Source of the DNA: JBGPGW01 sp046349515
Lineage (GTDB): Bacteria; Pseudomonadota; Alphaproteobacteria; CADEGL01
Assembly: GCA_046349515.1 (NCBI GenBank)
Contig: JAXMCE010000015.1
Span: 1-64,000 of the forward strand
Length of the DNA stretch: 64,000 nt
Reading direction: 5' to 3'
Shown: in pieces, positions 8,582-19,226 of the stretch
Numbering within the stretch: the first letter of the stretch is position 1
How the letters are laid out: every line of letters begins with the position of its first letter
Notes under the pieces: model-generated
Database searches by the model: none
The model's input: only the letters and a program-made list of their open reading frames with translations
What the model was told of the DNA's origin: nothing
Made by a program: the position numbers and the translations under genes

Positions 8582-9607
8582 TTATTTCACGTCCACCGCG
8601 ATCTGGTGGACGATGTCGCCGCGCTCGACGCGTCCCGGCGGTCGCTTCAAGAGCAAGAGCCCGCCGATCGTCGCGCGCACGGGGGCGGGCGCTTTCTCGA
8701 GATTGTTGAGGAAGTGCACCTGGCCGAGCACCTGGCCCGGCTTGATTTTGTCGCCCAGCTCGACGAACGGCTCATAGAGTCCGGCATCGGGCGCGATCAC
8801 GTGCGAGCGCGCATCGTTCACATGCATGAGGCGCGTGGGTGCCCGGCCCTGCATTTCGGCCGTCACGATCTTGCCGTCCATGAGGCCGAAGAGCTTCAGG
8901 ATGTTGAGGACGCCGTGCTCGGCCATGGCGACGGTCTTGGGGTCGACGCGCCCCGCGCCGCCCAGCTCGGTGTTGATCGCGAGGATGCCCATTTCCTCGG
9001 CTTCCATCTCGAAGAGGCCGCCATGGTCGGTCTTGCGGTCGATGAGGCCGATCGGCAGGCCGAAGGCCTTGACCGCCTCGACCGTGCGCTTCTCGCGCTT
9101 CTTGTCCGCGCTCTCGTTCATGATGCAGGTCGGGATGTATTCGAGCGTGGTGCCGCCCGAATGAAGGTCGACCTGCACGTCCGTGAGCGGCAGCAGCACC
9201 TTGCTCACGTAATGGGCGATCTGCGTGGTGATCGTGCCTTCCTTGGTGCCGGGGAAGACGCGGTTCATGTTGAGACCGTCGATGGGCGAGCAGCGCTTGC
9301 CCGCCATCGCCGCCGGCAGGTTCATCGACGGCACGCAGATGATGCGGCCCTGGATCTGGGACGGCTTCAACTTTCGGACCAGCTTGCGGATCGTGACCTG
9401 CCCCTCGTACTCGTCGCCGTGGACGCCTGCCGAGAAGAACACCGTGGGGCCGCGGCCGTTCTTGATGACCGCGATCGGCACGGTCACGATGCCGTAGGCC
9501 GATTCGTTGGTCGAGCTCGGCACCGCGAGATAGGAAATCTGCTTGCCGTTCTTGTCGAAGTCGATGTCGGTCGCGATACGCGAGATCGGCCCCTTGATCT
9601 TCGCCAT
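8582..9607 (-). CDS. Succinylglutamate desuccinylase/aspartoacylase-family zinc deacylase, DoeB-like
   Basis: 341-residue zinc amidohydrolase of the M14-like AstE/AspA superfamily. The zinc ligands are visible in HGDEYEG and in VDLHSGG, and the catalytic glutamate region in the ELGGAGR stretch. Its overall layout resembles DoeB, the N-acetyl-diaminobutyrate deacetylase of ectoine breakdown, but no other ectoine genes occur nearby, so this is only a family label. The stop is convergent with the amidase, six bases away. It lies upstream of and co-directional with nothing obvious; the EamA gene on the same strand ends 74 bases before its start. Confidence 0.82.
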   Translation of the reverse strand: MAKIKGPISRIATDIDFDKNGKQISYLAVPSSTNESAYGIVTVPIAVIKNGRGPTVFFSAGVHGDEYEGQVTIRKLVRKLKPSQIQGRIICVPSMNLPAAMAGKRCSPIDGLNMNRVFPGTKEGTITTQIAHYVSKVLLPLTDVQVDLHSGGTTLEYIPTCIMNESADKKREKRTVEAVKAFGLPIGLIDRKTDHGGLFEMEAEEMGILAINTELGGAGRVDPKTVAMAEHGVLNILKLFGLMDGKIVTAEMQGRAPTRLMHVNDARSHVIAPDAGLYEPFVELGDKIKPGQVLGQVHFLNNLEKAPAPVRATIGGLLLLKRPPGRVERGDIVHQIAVDVK

Positions 9608-9681
9608 GGTCGAGTCTCCCCCGTCTCTTCGAATCTGGAACGCGCGAGTCTAGCGGCCGCGTCGGGGACGGTCGAGGGGCG

Positions 9682-10557
9682 CTAACGCCGCCCGAAGACC
9701 TGGACAGCGAAAATCGCGCCGATGATGAGCGCGGCGCCGAGAAGCTGCCTCGGCGTGAGCGACTCTCCAAGGAGGACCGCGGCCAGGAAGACCGTGAACA
9801 TGGGCTCGGAGTTGCTGATGAACGATACCTTGACCACGCCGAGCGTCCGCATCGAGGTGTACCAGCCCAGGACCGCGACGCTGTAGATGGCCGGGATCGC
9901 GAGGAGCGCCGCCCAGCCGATCCCGTCGGACGGCGGGATCGCGGCGCCCGTGAGCAGCGCCGCCGTGACGTAGAGCGCGGTCGTCATGCCCGAGCTGTGG
10001 AGCGTCATGCGCCGGTTGTCCACGCGCGCAAGGATGCGGCTCGCGAGCAGCACCGTCGCCACCATGCCGATGGCGGCGAAGCTCGCGCGCACGAGGCCGT
10101 GAGGCGCCACCGTCCCGATCGATACTTCGAGGACGAGGGCCAGTCCGAGGAACGCCGCCAGGAGCGAGGCCAGCATGAGCGGCGTCAGCGGCGTCCGCGC
10201 GATCAGGCGCGAGATGAGCGTCACAAGCGTCGGGTAAGTGTAGAAGATGAGCGCCGCGAGGCTGATGGGGATGTACTGGAAGGCGCTGTAATAGGCGTAG
10301 GACTGGATCGAGACGAGCACGCCGAGCGCGAGGCTCGCATAACGCTCGGTGGGCGCGAGGTAGGCCGACTGGCGCGTCAGGCGGAAATAGAGCGCCATCG
10401 CCACGAAGAATAGGCCCATGCGCGAGAGGAGCGCCGTGAGCGCGTTTCCGCCATGGAGGTAGACCACGCGCGCCAGGATGACGCAGAGCGAGTAGCAAAG
10501 AAGCGAGGTGAGAAGGAGCGCGAGCGCCGCCCACGGGCGCTGCCGGTCAGTGGTCAT
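9682..10557 (-). CDS. EamA/DMT-superfamily transporter, copy 1
   Basis: 291-residue inner-membrane protein with about ten hydrophobic segments in two EamA repeats, the pattern of drug/metabolite transporters that export amino acids or small metabolites. The AFQYIPISLAALIFYTYP segment of the first repeat and the C-terminal LLGAALIIGAIF segment are diagnostic in feel and recur in the two other EamA proteins of this window. Start ATG at 10557. It is divergent from the amidohydrolase gene at 10777 across about 220 bases. Substrate unknown. Confidence 0.87.
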   Translation of the reverse strand: MTTDRQRPWAALALLLTSLLCYSLCVILARVVYLHGGNALTALLSRMGLFFVAMALYFRLTRQSAYLAPTERYASLALGVLVSIQSYAYYSAFQYIPISLAALIFYTYPTLVTLISRLIARTPLTPLMLASLLAAFLGLALVLEVSIGTVAPHGLVRASFAAIGMVATVLLASRILARVDNRRMTLHSSGMTTALYVTAALLTGAAIPPSDGIGWAALLAIPAIYSVAVLGWYTSMRTLGVVKVSFISNSEPMFTVFLAAVLLGESLTPRQLLGAALIIGAIFAVQVFGRR

Positions 10558-10776
10558 CGCGCTCGATTCCGGCTGATCGGCTGCGGCAGGAGATCGTCGT
10601 CGGCACGGATGGGGACTCGCGGCGGGCTGCGGGAAGGGCTCGGGCGATCATCGTCCCCTCCGCGGGCGCGATCAACGGGTGGCCTATCCGTGACATTGCG
10701 CCTCGCTCGCGGCCAACGCACAATTGAGACCAAGGACTGGTGAGACCAAGGACTGGGGCATCGGGGGAGGGCGGCC

Positions 10777-11922
10777 ATGGCGTTCAACGGCTTCAAGGTG
10801 ATGGACAGCGACATGCATGTCCAGGAGCCACCGGACCTTTGGACCAAATACATCGCGCCCAAGTACCGCGACCAGGCGCCCGTCGGGACGACGAACTACC
10901 TGGGCGACCAGGACCTCATCCATGAGGGCCGCGTGATCTCGCGCTTCCAGGTCCAGGCGCCGTATCAGGGCGGCATGACCGAGTGGTTCACCGACCATTA
11001 CAACCGCCGGCACATTTACGAGAACTATGACCGCCGCGGCTGGGACTCGCGCTGCCAGATCGAAGCCATGGATGCCGAGGGGATCGATGTCGCGGTGCTG
11101 TTTCCGACGCGCGGGCTTTTTGCCCACGCCAAGGAATACGACGACGACGATTTCGCGGCCGCCGTCTCGCGCGCCTACAACGACTGGCTCGCGGATTTCT
11201 GCTCGGTCGACACGAAGCGGCTTTACGGAGCCGCCATGCTGCCCGCGCAGAACGTGGACGCCGCCATCGCGGAAGTGAAGCGCGCGCGGGAAGAGTTGGG
11301 ATTCGTTGCTGTCTTCCTTCGACCCAATCCCGTCCGCGGCCGCAATTGGCACAACCCGTGCTACGACCCGCTCTGGGCGGCCTGCGAAAAGTACGACATG
11401 ACCGTCGGCTTCCACGAGGGGACGCCGTGTGAGCTGCCGGTCGCCATGGGCGACCGTTTCAAGGGCGTGCATGCCGACCTCTGGATGACCGAGCACGTGG
11501 CCGCGCATCCGATCGAGCAGATGTATGCCTGCCTTTCCTTCATCCAGGGCGGGGTGTGCGAGCGGTTCCCGGGCCTGCGCGTCGCATTCCTCGAGGGCAA
11601 TTGCAGCTGGGTTCCGTTCTGGTTGTGGCGCATGGACGAGCACTGGGAGGCGCGCCAGCATGTCGTGAAGAACCGCGTGCCGCTGGCGCCGAGCGAATAC
11701 TTCAAGCGCCAATGCTACGTCGGGATCGAGGCCGATGAATCGATCGGCAAGTACGCGATCGATTGGGGTGCTGGCGACAACATCGTGTTCTCGACCGACT
11801 TCCCCCACCCGGACAGCCGCTTCCCCAACTCGGTCAAGACGCTGGTGGCACAACCCCTCGACGAGACGGCCAAGCGGAAGATTCTCTGGGACAATTGCGC
11901 GCGCCTTTACAACTTCCGCTGA
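10777..11922 (+). CDS. Amidohydrolase/decarboxylase of the ACMSD-like (amidohydrolase 2) family
   Basis: 381-residue metal-dependent TIM-barrel protein. The N-terminal DSDMHVQEP matches the DxHxxE-type start of amidohydrolase-2 enzymes (many are C-C hydrolases or decarboxylases of aromatic-ring cleavage products). GFHEGTP and the STDFPHPDS segment near the C-terminus supply the expected histidine and aspartate ligands. It starts a four-gene plus-strand operon, with the next ORF 22 bases away. The combination with three oxidoreductases suggests breakdown of a cyclic or branched acid. The actual substrate is not deducible. Confidence 0.85.
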   Translation: MAFNGFKVMDSDMHVQEPPDLWTKYIAPKYRDQAPVGTTNYLGDQDLIHEGRVISRFQVQAPYQGGMTEWFTDHYNRRHIYENYDRRGWDSRCQIEAMDAEGIDVAVLFPTRGLFAHAKEYDDDDFAAAVSRAYNDWLADFCSVDTKRLYGAAMLPAQNVDAAIAEVKRAREELGFVAVFLRPNPVRGRNWHNPCYDPLWAACEKYDMTVGFHEGTPCELPVAMGDRFKGVHADLWMTEHVAAHPIEQMYACLSFIQGGVCERFPGLRVAFLEGNCSWVPFWLWRMDEHWEARQHVVKNRVPLAPSEYFKRQCYVGIEADESIGKYAIDWGAGDNIVFSTDFPHPDSRFPNSVKTLVAQPLDETAKRKILWDNCARLYNFR

Positions 11923-11944
11923 GCGCATTGAAGCGGTCAGGGCG

Positions 11945-13069
11945 ATGTCCGGGCGCGTCCTCATCATCGGTCTTGGCGATCTTGGCCGGCGCTACGCCGC
12001 GTCCCTCGCCGCGCGGGGGAGGATCGATGCCTTGATCCTCGCCGGCGGTGGCAAGGGCCAGGGCCCCGCCATCGCCGCGATGATCGAGTCCTGCCACGCG
12101 GTCCCGACGCGCTACGAAGCGCTCGATGCGACGCGGCAGGGCGACGTCGAGGCGCTCCTCCGCCGCGCGCAGCCCGACCTCGTGCTCCAATGCGCGAGCC
12201 TGTTCAGCCCGTGGGAGATCCTGGCGGGCGACGATCCGCACATCCGCGCCATCCGCTCGGCCGGTGTCGCGATCCAGCTGCCCGCGCAGCTGCCCATCCT
12301 CCATGCGGTCATGAGCGCGGCGCGCGCTGTCGACATGAGCGCGCCTGTCATCAATCTCTCCTGGCCCGATGGGACCAATCCCATCATGGCGCGCATGGGC
12401 TTGGCACCGACGCTCGGCCTTGGCAACCTCACGATGATCGTCCAGCGCGTTCATGCGGCGCTTGCGCGGGATGCGACGGAGCATGGGCGGAATCCGCGCG
12501 CGGTCCCGCTCGTCCGTGCGCTCGGCGACGCGAGCACGCTTTGGCCGGTTCTCTCCTCGACGCCGCCCGAAGATCCTGAGCGGGGCTGCCGGATCTATTT
12601 GGGCGAGGAGGGCACGCGCGCCGATGCATGGGCCTATCGCGGCCCGCCGCTCGAATCGGGCGCGCACCTGAACGAGCTCACCTGTGCGAGCTCGGTCGCC
12701 GTCGTCGAAGCATTGCTGCCGGGCGGCCCGTCCGTCCGCGCCTCGTGCCCCGGCGTCGGCGGCCTTGCCGGCGGCTATCCGATCCGCATCGAGGCGGGGC
12801 GCGTGGCCTTCGACCTTCCGCCGGCGGTGAGTCTCGACGACGCCATCGCCTTCAACGCCTCGCTTGCGGAAGAAGACGGCATTGCGCGAATCGAGCGCGA
12901 CGGGACCGTCGTCTATACGGAGCACGCGCGATCGGTGATGGCGTCGATCGATCCGGTCCTGGCCGAGCCGCTCCGGCCATCCCGGGCGGCAGAGCGCTTT
13001 CCGCATCTCATCGCGGCGCTGACCGCGCGCCGTCCTGCGACACCCCAACGACGACGAGGCTCCCCATGA
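11945..13069 (+). CDS. Saccharopine dehydrogenase-like Rossmann-fold protein
   Basis: 374-residue protein beginning with a Rossmann dinucleotide loop, LIIGLGDLGRR, then a saccharopine-dehydrogenase-like layout in which the N-terminal domain ends near residue 120 and a mixed domain with VINLSWPDGTNPIM follows. I do not recognise a specific enzyme. The start ATG at 11945 lies 22 bases after the amidohydrolase stop, and its stop overlaps the next start as ATGA, so translation is coupled. It is probably an NAD(P)-dependent dehydrogenase or reductase in the same pathway as its neighbours. Confidence 0.65.
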   Translation: MSGRVLIIGLGDLGRRYAASLAARGRIDALILAGGGKGQGPAIAAMIESCHAVPTRYEALDATRQGDVEALLRRAQPDLVLQCASLFSPWEILAGDDPHIRAIRSAGVAIQLPAQLPILHAVMSAARAVDMSAPVINLSWPDGTNPIMARMGLAPTLGLGNLTMIVQRVHAALARDATEHGRNPRAVPLVRALGDASTLWPVLSSTPPEDPERGCRIYLGEEGTRADAWAYRGPPLESGAHLNELTCASSVAVVEALLPGGPSVRASCPGVGGLAGGYPIRIEAGRVAFDLPPAVSLDDAIAFNASLAEEDGIARIERDGTVVYTEHARSVMASIDPVLAEPLRPSRAAERFPHLIAALTARRPATPQRRRGSP

Positions 13070-14016
13070 CCGGAACGCCGCTCGGGCTCATCGGGCTCGG
13101 CATGGTCGGCCGGCACTTCGCGCGCCATCTCCTGCGCGCGAACGGCCAGCTCACGGTCTTCGACCTCGCGCGCTCCCGGGTGAAGGCGGCCGTCAGGGAG
13201 GGCGCCAAGGCTGCGAGGAGTGCCCGCGACCTGGGCGCCCGGAGCCGCATCGTCGTGCTTTCCTTGCCGTCACCCGATGCCGTCAGGGCCGCCATGCTCG
13301 GGCCCTCGGGCGTCTTGGCCGGCGCCAGGCGCGGCACGATCGTGATCGATGCCAGCACGATCGATCCCGAATCGTGCATCGAGATCTATCGCGAAGCGAA
13401 GCGGCGCGGCGTCCGCTATCTCGACACGCCCATCAGCGGCGGCGAGCCCGGCGGCGGGGGCACCGACGGTGCCAAGGCCGGCACCATCTCCTTCATGGTG
13501 GGCGGGGACAAGGCCGCCTATGCGCGCGCGAAGCCGATCCTCCATGCGATCGGCAAGCGCTCATTCTATCTCGGACCCGCTGGCTCGGGCAGCACAGTCA
13601 AGCTCATCAGCAACCACATCGCGGGCTTGAACAACCTCGTCATGATGGAGGGCTTCGTGCTGGGTGCCGCCGCCGGCTTCTCGCCCGAGGCGCTCATGGC
13701 CGTGTTCGACGGGACGGACGCCAAGAGCTTCATGATGACGGACTATTTCGCGCCCCGGTACAGGCGGAACGATTTCGATCCGGGCTTCTCCGTCGATCTC
13801 ATGCACAAGGACCACAAGCTCGCTTCGGATCTCGCGCAGCGGCACAAGGTGCCGCTTCTCTTCAACCAATTGGCGCTCGAGGTCTATCAGATGATGCGTG
13901 CGCGCGGCTCGGGTCAGAAGGACATCATCGAGGCCCTCCATTTCCTCGCTGACGCGGCGCGGGTCGACAGGCGCGCCCTGCATCCGCGCCGCACGAAGCG
14001 GAAAGCGCGCCGTTAG
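13066..14016 (+). CDS. 3-hydroxyisobutyrate dehydrogenase-family NAD-binding oxidoreductase
   Basis: 316-residue beta-hydroxyacid dehydrogenase. GLIGLGMVG near the N-terminus is the cofactor loop, DTPISGGEPGGG is the family substrate-binding motif, and the catalytic lysine sits in GSTVKLISNH. Oxidises a beta-hydroxy acid to the semialdehyde or keto acid. The last 15 residues are very basic (HPRRTKRKARR), beyond the usual family end. Start overlaps the upstream stop (ATGA); the next gene begins 13 bases later after AGGGAGGAGG. Confidence 0.87.
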   Translation: MTGTPLGLIGLGMVGRHFARHLLRANGQLTVFDLARSRVKAAVREGAKAARSARDLGARSRIVVLSLPSPDAVRAAMLGPSGVLAGARRGTIVIDASTIDPESCIEIYREAKRRGVRYLDTPISGGEPGGGGTDGAKAGTISFMVGGDKAAYARAKPILHAIGKRSFYLGPAGSGSTVKLISNHIAGLNNLVMMEGFVLGAAAGFSPEALMAVFDGTDAKSFMMTDYFAPRYRRNDFDPGFSVDLMHKDHKLASDLAQRHKVPLLFNQLALEVYQMMRARGSGQKDIIEALHFLADAARVDRRALHPRRTKRKARR

Positions 14017-14029
14017 GGAGGAGGCATCC

Positions 14030-14803
14030 ATGGCGGACGGACGGCTCAAGGGCAAGAGCGCGCTCATCTCCGGGGGCGCCGGCGGCATGGGGCGGGCCAT
14101 GGCGGAATTGTTCGCGAGCGAAGGGGCCCGCGTCGCCATTGTCGATGTGCAGACAGAGGCCGGACGCGATGCCGCCCGCGCGATCGAGCGGAACGGCGGG
14201 GCCGCGCACTTCATCGAAGCCGATGTCGCGGATGCCGTTGCGGTCGAACGCGCGGTCAAGACGACGCTCGATGCCTACGGGCGCATCGACATCCTCTGCA
14301 ATCACGCGGGTTCCATCATCGTGAAGCCGTTCCTCGAGACGACGGAGGGCGATTGGGACCGGCTCATGGCGACGAACGTCAAGAGCATGTTCCTCATGAG
14401 CCGCGCGGTCCTGCCGGGCATGCTGGCCGCGGGCGGTGGCGTGATCGTCAACACCTCGTCGATCTCGGGCCTCACCGCGGCGCCCATGGAAAGCGCCTAT
14501 TGCACGACCAAGGGCGCCATTCTTCAGTTGACGCGCGCCATCGCCGTCGAATTCCGCGACAAGGGCATCCGCTGCAACGCGCTGTGTCCCGCCTTCGTGC
14601 GCACCGACCATGGCTTGCGCGAGATCGACGCTTTGAACGCGCTCGGCTGGGACGCCTCCGAACAGGGAATCGCGAGCCTTCAGGGGCGGATCTGCGAGCC
14701 GGAGGAAGTGGCGCGCGCGGCGCTCTTCCTCGCGAGCGACGATTCGCGCTTCGTCAACGGCACCGCCCTCGTCGTCGACAACACCTGGACGGCCGCGAGC
14801 TGA
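14030..14803 (+). CDS. Short-chain dehydrogenase/reductase (classical)
   Basis: 257-residue SDR with cofactor loop SGGAGGMG, the NAG motif as NHAG, serine in NTSSIS and the intact YCTTK catalytic pair. An acidic residue at the end of beta-strand 2 (IVDVQ) suggests preference for NAD over NADP. Excellent ribosome site (GGGAGGAGG). Last gene of the amidohydrolase operon. It is not a close copy of the SDR trio at 4.9-7.2 kb. Confidence 0.88.
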   Translation: MADGRLKGKSALISGGAGGMGRAMAELFASEGARVAIVDVQTEAGRDAARAIERNGGAAHFIEADVADAVAVERAVKTTLDAYGRIDILCNHAGSIIVKPFLETTEGDWDRLMATNVKSMFLMSRAVLPGMLAAGGGVIVNTSSISGLTAAPMESAYCTTKGAILQLTRAIAVEFRDKGIRCNALCPAFVRTDHGLREIDALNALGWDASEQGIASLQGRICEPEEVARAALFLASDDSRFVNGTALVVDNTWTAAS

Positions 14804-14807
14804 AGCC

Positions 14808-15701
14808 TCAGCCGGCGCGGCCCGCACGCGCCCGGGCGATCTGGGTCGCGACGACGGCACCGATGACGAGAGCCGCACCGAGAAGCTGCTGAAGAGAAAG
14901 GCTCTCGTCGAGAAGGAGGGCGGCGAGCACGAGAATCACCACGGGCTCGATGTTGCTCACCATCGTCGTGCGCGTGGGGCCGATCGTCTGGATGCCCTTG
15001 AAGAAGCCGAGGATGCCGACGAGGTAGAGGAACGGCGCCGCGGCCAAGGCCGACCAGCCCCCCGCGTCGCTCGGCAGGTGCAGGCCGAATCCCGCGAGCT
15101 CGGCGCAGAGGAGCAGCGTGACGAGCGACACCGCCGAGGAGTGGATGGTGAGCTGCATCGTCCCCGCACCGCCCAGCACACGCGCGCCGAGGAGCGTGAT
15201 CGCGGCCGATGAGAACGCGTCGATCAACGCGAAGACGACGCCGCGCCAGTCGATGCCTTCGCCCGTGACGTCGAGGGCCAAGGCAAGGCCGAGGAAGGCG
15301 GTGCCGAGGGCCGCGAGCTGGAGCGGGCCGAGCGGCTCGCGGTGCGTTGCGCGCCGGACGAGCGCCACGATGAGCGGGTAGAGATAGACGATGAGCGTCG
15401 CGAGGCTGACAGGGATGAACTGAAACGCGGTGAAGTAGGCGAAGGACTGTCCCGCGGTGATGAGGCCGATGAGAGCGCAGCCGAGCCGCTCGCGCTGGGG
15501 AAGCCTGATCGGCTCGCCGCGCGCCGCGAGGAACAGCGTCGCCGCTCCGGCCGCGATCGCGGTGCGAAGGACGAGGAGGGCGAACTGGTTGCCGCCCGAT
15601 CGGAAGATGATGGCCGCGAGCACGGCACTCGTCCCGAAGCCGAACGCCGCGATCACGACGGCGCCGACGCCGAGCGTCTCCCGCCGCGAGGGATGCGCCA
15701 T
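14808..15701 (-). CDS. EamA/DMT-superfamily transporter, copy 2
   Basis: 297-residue inner-membrane transporter with ten predicted hydrophobic helices in two EamA repeats. AYFTAFQFIPVSLATLI closely resembles the same helix pair in the EamA protein at 9.7-10.6 kb, so the two are paralogues. Its stop lies only four bases from the convergent SDR stop. ATG at 15701 preferred; a GTG one codon upstream is also possible. Likely exports a small metabolite; substrate unknown. Confidence 0.87.
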   Translation of the reverse strand: MAHPSRRETLGVGAVVIAAFGFGTSAVLAAIIFRSGGNQFALLVLRTAIAAGAATLFLAARGEPIRLPQRERLGCALIGLITAGQSFAYFTAFQFIPVSLATLIVYLYPLIVALVRRATHREPLGPLQLAALGTAFLGLALALDVTGEGIDWRGVVFALIDAFSSAAITLLGARVLGGAGTMQLTIHSSAVSLVTLLLCAELAGFGLHLPSDAGGWSALAAAPFLYLVGILGFFKGIQTIGPTRTTMVSNIEPVVILVLAALLLDESLSLQQLLGAALVIGAVVATQIARARAGRAG

Positions 15702-15785
15702 CACGGCGCGTCCCGTCGGCGACTTGTGCCTCTCATGGTCACGCTGGCGATGGCGCGTTGCCGTTCGGGGCCGCGTCGCGCGGGT

Positions 15786-16439
15786 TTAGGCCGGCGCCAG
15801 GATCGAGGCATTCAACTCCGTCGGATACCAGCCGGTGATCGGGTTGAATTCCTGGGGGCAGGCCGAGACCGACACGTAGCAGTCGATCCACGCGCGCAGG
15901 ACGACGTAGTCGCCGGCCTTGGACGGCGGCAGGGGACCGTTCATGACCGTGCCGTCGCGGCCGATCTCGACATGGGCGAAGAAATTCACGGGTGAGGGGA
16001 TGTGAACGATCTTGTGCCCGAGCTCGGCCATGGTCTTCTGCAGATTGCCCGCGCAGCTCGGATGGTCGTCCTGGACGCCGTAGAGGCGATAGCGGTGGGC
16101 ATCGCAGGCGGCCGTCAGCATGTCGTGGATGCCGCAGGTATCGGCCACGAGCTGGACGATCGGGCGTCGGTGATTGGTGTGGAACGACTCGCCGAGCTTG
16201 GGGAACAGGCGGTTGACCCAGACCCGCGTGTGCTCGGCCGAGAGGCATTCGTCGACATTCGCGGCGTTGAACGCCCAGAAGTCGACGGCCTGCCGGCCGT
16301 TCGGATCCTCGATCATGAAGTAGTCCCCGGCCTTGAGCTTCGTCGCGATCCCGGATTTGGGCGCGATCGGCAAGGTCTTCTTGACCTCCAGCGCCAGGGT
16401 CTTCTTGCCGTTGAGGTCGATTTCGATGCCGTCGCTCAT
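15786..16439 (-). CDS. DUF1989 (urea carboxylase-associated-like) protein
   Basis: 217-residue protein of the DUF1989 family, whose members accompany urea carboxylase or other nitrogen-compound catabolic genes. Recognised from GDYFMIEDPNGRQAVDFWAF near residue 45, SAEHTR and SCAGNLQ. Histidine and cysteine residues (HTNHRR, DDHPSCAGN, HIPSPVNFF) suggest a metal or thiol site. Start at 16439 follows AGGAGTTCC on the coding strand. It is divergent from the PLP enzyme at 16600, which belongs to the same apparent nitrogen module. No urea carboxylase subunit is present in the window. Confidence 0.78.
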   Translation of the reverse strand: MSDGIEIDLNGKKTLALEVKKTLPIAPKSGIATKLKAGDYFMIEDPNGRQAVDFWAFNAANVDECLSAEHTRVWVNRLFPKLGESFHTNHRRPIVQLVADTCGIHDMLTAACDAHRYRLYGVQDDHPSCAGNLQKTMAELGHKIVHIPSPVNFFAHVEIGRDGTVMNGPLPPSKAGDYVVLRAWIDCYVSVSACPQEFNPITGWYPTELNASILAPA

Positions 16440-16599
16440 GGAACTCCTCCGATAGGTCCCGTTCTGCGCCGTCGGGCGGCGGAAAAACGGCGCATTTGTA
16501 CACCGAGCGCGCCAGGGGCGAAAACCTCCGTCTCTCTGGCACGCCCAGGGACGTTCGGCTAGGGTCGCGCTCGCCGTAGCCAAGGTCTAGGGGAGGGCG

Positions 16600-18090
<1,491 letters not shown>

Positions 18091-18140
18091 GCGTCGCCAG
18101 CCGGCCGCACCACATCCATCGTCAGCGACGAGATTGCCCT

Positions 18141-18692
18141 ATGAGAACCATCGAGCTCCATCCCGAACCGCTGACCCATGAGGCATTCGCGCCCTTCGGC
18201 CAGATCGTGGGCGAGCTGCCTGGAAAACCCGGCTGGACGCGGCCGCGGCTTGATGCGTGGAAAATGTCGTTCGAGGCGGACGGGCGCACCGAGCTGCGCA
18301 TCATGCGCTATCACCTGCAGCCCATGGAGTTCCACCTCCTCGAACGGCACCTCGCCGTGACCGAGAGCCGCGCGCCCTTGGGCGGTGCCGAGGCCATCAT
18401 GGTCGTGGCGCCGCGCTCGCCCGAGGGGCGCCCTGCCGAGTTGCCGGCGCCCGAGACGCTCCGCGCCTTCCGCCTGGACGGCACCGTCGGGCTCATGCTG
18501 TGGCGTGGTGTTTGGCACGCGCTCGACTGTTTTCCCTTGAAGCCGCCCCACGCCGACTTCGTGTTCCTGACCGAGGTCGAGACCGAAGAGGAGATCGAAA
18601 CCTCGAAAGACCCGGTCCACGGCAAACGCACGCAGCTTGCGGACTACCGGGCGGCCTTCGACGTGCAGTTCCGCGTCGCGCTTCGGCGCTGA
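18141..18692 (+). CDS. Ureidoglycolate lyase (AllA)-like protein
   Basis: 183-residue cupin-type protein resembling AllA, which splits ureidoglycolate to glyoxylate and urea. The beginning EPLTHEAFAPFGQIV and the central RHLAVTESRAPLGG plus WRGVWHAL segments fit the family fold, in which the conserved late histidine helps form the active site. The ATG at 18141 comes 50 bases after the PLP gene. No allantoinase or allantoate amidohydrolase is recognised nearby apart from the M20 enzyme at 19.8-21.4 kb, so its natural substrate may be another ureido or hydroxy acid. Confidence 0.75.
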   Translation: MRTIELHPEPLTHEAFAPFGQIVGELPGKPGWTRPRLDAWKMSFEADGRTELRIMRYHLQPMEFHLLERHLAVTESRAPLGGAEAIMVVAPRSPEGRPAELPAPETLRAFRLDGTVGLMLWRGVWHALDCFPLKPPHADFVFLTEVETEEEIETSKDPVHGKRTQLADYRAAFDVQFRVALRR

Positions 18693-18770
18693 GCCTTGAC
18701 ACGAAGCGGCCGGACGAGCATCGCTCGCGGGCACGAGAGAGATTGAAAAGCCAAAAAAGGAGAGCTGGCC

Positions 18771-19208
18771 ATGGCCATCAAACGGATCGATGTGGGCTCG
18801 CGGATGAGCGAGGCGGTGGTGCACAACGGCACCGTCTACCTGTCGGGAAGTGCCGCTGATTCGCTCGACGCCGACATCACCGTTCAGACGAAGGAGACGC
18901 TCGCCTATATCGACCAGATGCTCAAGAAGGCGGGGACCAGCAAGTCGCACCTTCTCTCGGCGCTCGTGTGGATCAAGAGCTTCGCGGATTTCGGCGCCAT
19001 GAACAAAGTGTGGGACAAGTGGATCGATCCGAAGAATCCGCCGGTGCGTGCCTGCGTGCACTCGGCCGAACTCTACGATCCGCGCGTCCTCGTCGAGATC
19101 AAGGTCATCGCGGCCCTGCCGGAGCGTCCGGCGGCGCGGAAGCCCGCCCGTCCCGCGCCCCGGCGCATGACCGCACGGCGGCCCGCGGCACGTCGCCGCC
19201 GGCGCTAG
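18771..19208 (+). CDS. RidA/YjgF/UK114-family protein with arginine-rich tail
   Basis: 145-residue protein whose first ~115 residues are a RidA domain: the VHNGTVYLSG start strand, AYIDQMLKKAG helix, and the arginine in NPPVRACVHSAEL equivalent to the active-site Arg of enamine/imine deaminases. The C-terminal 28 or so residues are almost only Arg, Ala and Pro, an addition not found in typical RidA proteins (about 130 aa). GGAGAGCTGGCC precedes the ATG. Likely role: hydrolysing reactive enamines from the PLP enzyme two genes upstream. The basic tail might bind nucleic acid or a partner. Confidence 0.82.
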   Translation: MAIKRIDVGSRMSEAVVHNGTVYLSGSAADSLDADITVQTKETLAYIDQMLKKAGTSKSHLLSALVWIKSFADFGAMNKVWDKWIDPKNPPVRACVHSAELYDPRVLVEIKVIAALPERPAARKPARPAPRRMTARRPAARRRRR

Positions 19209-19226
19209 CGATCCGCGCGGCGCGTC

